The position numbers and the translations under genes were made by a program. From NCBI RefSeq assembly GCF_904067045.1, contig NZ_CAJFDC010000036.1:822001-886000 (forward strand): 64,000 nucleotides of DNA. Direction: 5' to 3'. The notes under the pieces are model-generated. The model was not told the origin of the DNA. It did no database searches and saw nothing but the letters and a program-made list of their open reading frames with translations. This stretch comes from Pseudomonas sp. FEN. Its GTDB lineage: Bacteria; Pseudomonadota; Gammaproteobacteria; Pseudomonadales; Pseudomonadaceae. This document shows positions 61,253 to 64,000 of this stretch, in pieces (within the stretch, counting starts at the first letter, position 1; each line of letters begins with the position of its first letter).

Positions 61253-63175
61253 ATGAATAGCTGGTTTGGCAATATCAGCGTCAATCTGAAACTGGGCCTG
61301 GGTTTCGGCCTGGTACTGCTCCTGACGATCATCCTGGCGCTGACCGGCTGGAACAGCCTGGGCGGTCTGATCGACCGCAGCAACTGGATGAGCGACATCA
61401 CCCAGCTCAATGCCTCGCTGACCAAACTGCGGGTGGCACGTCTGCAATACATGCTGACCAATGGCGACGAAACCGCCGCACAGAACGTGCAGGTCAACCT
61501 GGACGCGTTCATCGTGCAACAGAAAAAGCTGCTCGACAGTTTCAAGAGCCCGGAAAACCTCAAGCTGCTCAAAGAGCAGGACGACCTCATCAAGCAATAC
61601 CAACAATCGCTGAACAAGATGCGCGATAGCTATCGCACGGCCAACAGCGCACGCCAGACCATGGGCGACAACGCCGAAACCATCAACAAACTGATTACCG
61701 CCATCCATGCCCAGGTGCTGCAAATGGCGCCCGGCGAGGAAGGCCGCTTCGAACGCTTCCAGGCCATCACCCGGGCCAAGGAGCAGTTCCAGCTGACGCG
61801 TTATGAAGTGCGTGGCTACACCGCCAACAGCAACCCCGACACTGAGCAGAAAGCCTTCAATCAACTGAGCGCAGCGATCGATGGCCTCAAGGCCCTGGCG
61901 CAAGCCTTCAGCGTGGCCGAACAGGGCGCCGTGAGCCAGCTCGAAACCGCCCTGGGCAACTACCGCACCGCCATGCAGGCCTACAAGACCGCCAACGCCG
62001 CCGCGTTGCAGGCGCGCAAGGAAATGACCGAGCAAGGCAACGACATCGTCGCACGCAGCGAAGCGCTGTATCAGATCCAGCTGGACCGTCGTGACAGCGA
62101 GAGCGCCCAGGCCCGCACCCTGCAACTGGGCAGTACATTGCTGGCCTTGTTGGTCGGGATTCTCGCCGCCGTGATCATTACCCGGCAGATCACCCGGCCG
62201 ATCCGCGAGACCCTCGGTGTGGTCGAGCGCATTGCCGCCGGCGACCTGACCCACAACCTGGTGGTGACCCGCCGCGATGAACTGGGCGTGTTGCAACAAG
62301 GCATCCAGCGCATGGGCAGCACCCTGCGCGACCTGATCAGCGGCATCCGCGACGGCGTCACCCAGATCGCCAGCGCCGCCGAGGAGCTCTCGGCGGTCAC
62401 CGAACAGACTAGTGCCGGAGTCAACAGCCAGAAAGTGGAGACCGACCAGGTCGCCACGGCCATGCACGAAATGACCGCCACCGTTCAGGAGGTCGCGCGC
62501 AATGCCGAACAGGCCTCCCAGGCCGCGGCCGCGGCGGACGGTGAAGCCCGCGCGGGTGACAAGGTGGTCGGTGAGGCCATCGCCCAGATCGAACGCCTGG
62601 CCACCGAAGTGGTGCGCTCGACCGAAGCCATGACCGTGTTGCAGCAGGAAAGCGACAAGATCGGCGCGGTCATGGACGTGATCAAGGCGGTGGCCGAACA
62701 GACCAACCTGCTGGCACTCAACGCCGCCATCGAGGCGGCGCGGGCCGGTGAAGCCGGACGCGGGTTCGCGGTGGTGGCCGACGAAGTCCGCGGTCTGGCC
62801 CAACGCACGCAGAAGTCCACCGAGGAAATCGAGGGCCTGGTGGCTGCCTTGCAAAACGGCACCCAGCAAGTGGCGAACGTGATGAATAACAGCCGCAGCC
62901 TGACCGACAGCAGCGTCGCCCTGACCCGCAAGGCCGGCGCCTCACTGGAGAACATCACCCGCACGGTGTCAAACATCCAGTCGATGAACCAGCAGATCGC
63001 CGCGGCGGCCGAGCAGCAGAGCGCGGTGGCCGAGGAGATCAGCCGCAGTATCGTCAATGTGCGCGACGTGTCCGAACAGACCGCCGCCGCCAGCGACGAA
63101 ACCGCCGCCTCCAGCGTCGAACTGGCCCGCCTGGGCAATCAGCTACAGATGATGGTCAGCCACTTCCGCGTATAA
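61253..63175 (+). CDS. Methyl-accepting chemotaxis protein with HBM sensor (McpS/McpQ-like)
   Basis: A 640-aa chemoreceptor. The first membrane segment is 11-31 (LGLGFGLVLLLTIILALTGW); a long all-helical periplasmic domain (about 33-285) of the helical bimodular type follows (DRSNWMSDITQLNASLTKLRVARLQYMLTNGDE). The second membrane segment is near 287-307, then HAMP (about 308-360) and the signalling domain with the tip EQTNLLALNAAIEAARAGEAGRGFAVVADEVRGLAQRT. HBM receptors in Pseudomonas respond to TCA-cycle intermediates or citrate, so an organic-acid ligand is likely. Monocistronic, with GGAGG 7 bases before the ATG. Confidence 0.93.
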   Translation: MNSWFGNISVNLKLGLGFGLVLLLTIILALTGWNSLGGLIDRSNWMSDITQLNASLTKLRVARLQYMLTNGDETAAQNVQVNLDAFIVQQKKLLDSFKSPENLKLLKEQDDLIKQYQQSLNKMRDSYRTANSARQTMGDNAETINKLITAIHAQVLQMAPGEEGRFERFQAITRAKEQFQLTRYEVRGYTANSNPDTEQKAFNQLSAAIDGLKALAQAFSVAEQGAVSQLETALGNYRTAMQAYKTANAAALQARKEMTEQGNDIVARSEALYQIQLDRRDSESAQARTLQLGSTLLALLVGILAAVIITRQITRPIRETLGVVERIAAGDLTHNLVVTRRDELGVLQQGIQRMGSTLRDLISGIRDGVTQIASAAEELSAVTEQTSAGVNSQKVETDQVATAMHEMTATVQEVARNAEQASQAAAAADGEARAGDKVVGEAIAQIERLATEVVRSTEAMTVLQQESDKIGAVMDVIKAVAEQTNLLALNAAIEAARAGEAGRGFAVVADEVRGLAQRTQKSTEEIEGLVAALQNGTQQVANVMNNSRSLTDSSVALTRKAGASLENITRTVSNIQSMNQQIAAAAEQQSAVAEEISRSIVNVRDVSEQTAAASDETAASSVELARLGNQLQMMVSHFRV

Positions 63176-63240
63176 CGCCATGGCCTCGCGATGCCCCACG
63201 GAACGGAATCAGTGGCGCGGGGGCCGCAACGAAGGTGCTG

Positions 63241-63609
63241 TCAGGCGCAAATCGCGTTGGTAAACACCAGCCGGTTACCGAATGGATCATAGAGGGTCAT
63301 GTCCAGGCTTCCCCAGGGCATGGCCTGGATCTCAAGCGGTGCGGCGCCCGTCGCCTTGTCCAGCAAGCGCGCCCTGAACCCCTCCAGTTCGTCGGTTTCG
63401 ATACGCAGCGCCGCCCCCGGCGCCGCATCGCCAGTGTGCTCGCTCAGGTGCAGCACGCAATCGCCCCGGGACACTTGCAGGTACAACGGAAACCCGGGCT
63501 CGAAACGATGCTGCCAATCGACGCGGAAGCCAAGGAAGTCAACGTAGAACGCCAACGCCTTGCCCTCGTCGTCGATACGCAAGACGGGCGTGGTTTTACC
63601 GAAGCTCAT
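63241..63609 (-). CDS. VOC-superfamily glyoxalase/bleomycin-resistance-like protein
   Basis: A 122-aa single VOC-fold protein: VLRIDDEGKALAFYVDFLGFRVDWQHRFEPGFPLYLQVSRGDCVLHLSEHTGDAAPG and ending MTLYDPFGNRLVFTN. It resembles bleomycin-binding-like glyoxalase family members, but the metal-ligand set cannot be assigned with certainty. Substrate unknown. It is convergent with the chemoreceptor gene. Confidence 0.85.
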   Translation of the reverse strand: MSFGKTTPVLRIDDEGKALAFYVDFLGFRVDWQHRFEPGFPLYLQVSRGDCVLHLSEHTGDAAPGAALRIETDELEGFRARLLDKATGAAPLEIQAMPWGSLDMTLYDPFGNRLVFTNAICA

Positions 63610-63740
63610 GAGGGGGTCTTCCTGGCTACCTGAATCAAAGCGCTTCGGCCTGGAAAACAGATTCTTTAATAGCTAGGTGCCAGCACCGCCAAAAGAGCGA
63701 ACCCGGTCGCAAAAACCGCGTCGTAAAGCCCCCGGCGCCC

Positions 63741-64000
63741 TCACACCATCTCGTTGAGGATCCACTCGGTCACCGAGGTCCGCTTGGGCACCCAGCCCAG
63801 CAATTCGCGGGCCTTCCGGCCACGCACCCGGCTGTTGGAGCCCAGGCCGTAGTTGGCCATTTCATAACCCCACTCGGCTTCGGCATCGGCCAGCGGCCAG
63901 TCTTGCTGCTCGCCCAGGTGCAGGGCGCGGGCCATGGCGCGGGTCATATCGATAAACGCGGCCTCGCCGCTTTCCACGAAATAGAAGGTGCCCGCCGGCG
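63741..64000 (-). CDS. NAD-dependent epimerase/dehydratase, 3' end (5' part beyond the window)
   Basis: The visible 86 C-terminal codons run past the window edge (...AGTFYFVESGEAAFIDMTRAMARALHLGEQQDWPLADAEAEWGYEMANYGLGSNSRVRGRKARELLGWVPKRTSVTEWILNEMV). The SNSRVRGRKARELLGWVPK stretch and the final helix are typical of extended SDR epimerases. The active site and cofactor loop lie outside the window, so no substrate is proposed. Confidence 0.8.
   Translation of the reverse strand, partial: PAGTFYFVESGEAAFIDMTRAMARALHLGEQQDWPLADAEAEWGYEMANYGLGSNSRVRGRKARELLGWVPKRTSVTEWILNEMV

Overview
The window looks like a chromosome segment of a fluorescent-group Pseudomonas. The GC content is high, and the gene order folP-glmM-tpiA-secG-tRNA-Leu-tRNA-fMet-rimP-nusA-infB, carA-carB-greA, dapB-dnaJ-dnaK-grpE, recN/fur/bamE, smpB-lldRPD-dld-ssrA is the arrangement known from Pseudomonas. 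The encoded proteins read like orthologues of P. aeruginosa and P. fluorescens proteins (this is from memory; no search was run).

Region 1 (1-31.9 kb) is core genome. Translation and transcription genes (infB start, nusA, rimP, two tRNAs), secG, tpiA, glmM, folP, ftsH and rlmE are on the minus strand, with yhbY facing away. Then come the pyrimidine/arginine operon carA-carB-greA with a membrane-protein gene, dapB, and the heat-shock set dnaJ-dnaK-grpE. Two near-perfect RpoH promoters can be read there. recN has a LexA box. fur and bamE diverge, then rnfH-ratA, smpB, a REP pair, and an L/D-lactate catabolic cluster (lldR, lldP, lldD, dld) with an LldR operator. The block ends with ssrA (tmRNA), whose tag reads ANDDHYGEQALAA.

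Region 2 (about 31.9-42.8 kb) is a genomic island in the 3' end of ssrA. The tmRNA end is echoed by a degenerate copy at 42.76 kb, followed by what looks like the displaced ssrA terminator. It carries a stub of an integrase, a compact type I restriction-modification operon (hsdM, hsdS, GIY-YIG nuclease, a possible 58-aa protein, hsdR), an inovirus-Gp2/YfjJ-like gene, an AlpA-like regulator, and a ribbon-helix-helix protein resembling MatP. That last gene is preceded by six regularly spaced 13-bp palindromic sites with the layout of matS. This is the most interesting possible undescribed system here.

Region 3 (42.8-50 kb) is mosaic accessory DNA: a 5'-truncated AlbA/ATPase-type regulator, a Fic-domain protein whose catalytic histidine is replaced by glutamine and whose promoter has three direct repeats at 32-bp intervals, a LysR gene scrap, a GlxA-type regulator divergent from an SDR / Tat-exported DJ-1 / NTF2-like operon, and small hypothetical genes.

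Region 4 (50-64 kb) returns to ordinary Pseudomonas content: a soluble PAS sensor kinase and FixJ-type regulator divergent from an acyl-CoA synthetase and acyl-CoA dehydrogenase, fosA, an intact hipB-like antitoxin next to a decayed hipA, a lipoprotein gamma-glutamyltransferase, an ArnT-like glycosyltransferase, an HBM-type chemoreceptor, a VOC protein and the 3' end of an epimerase gene.
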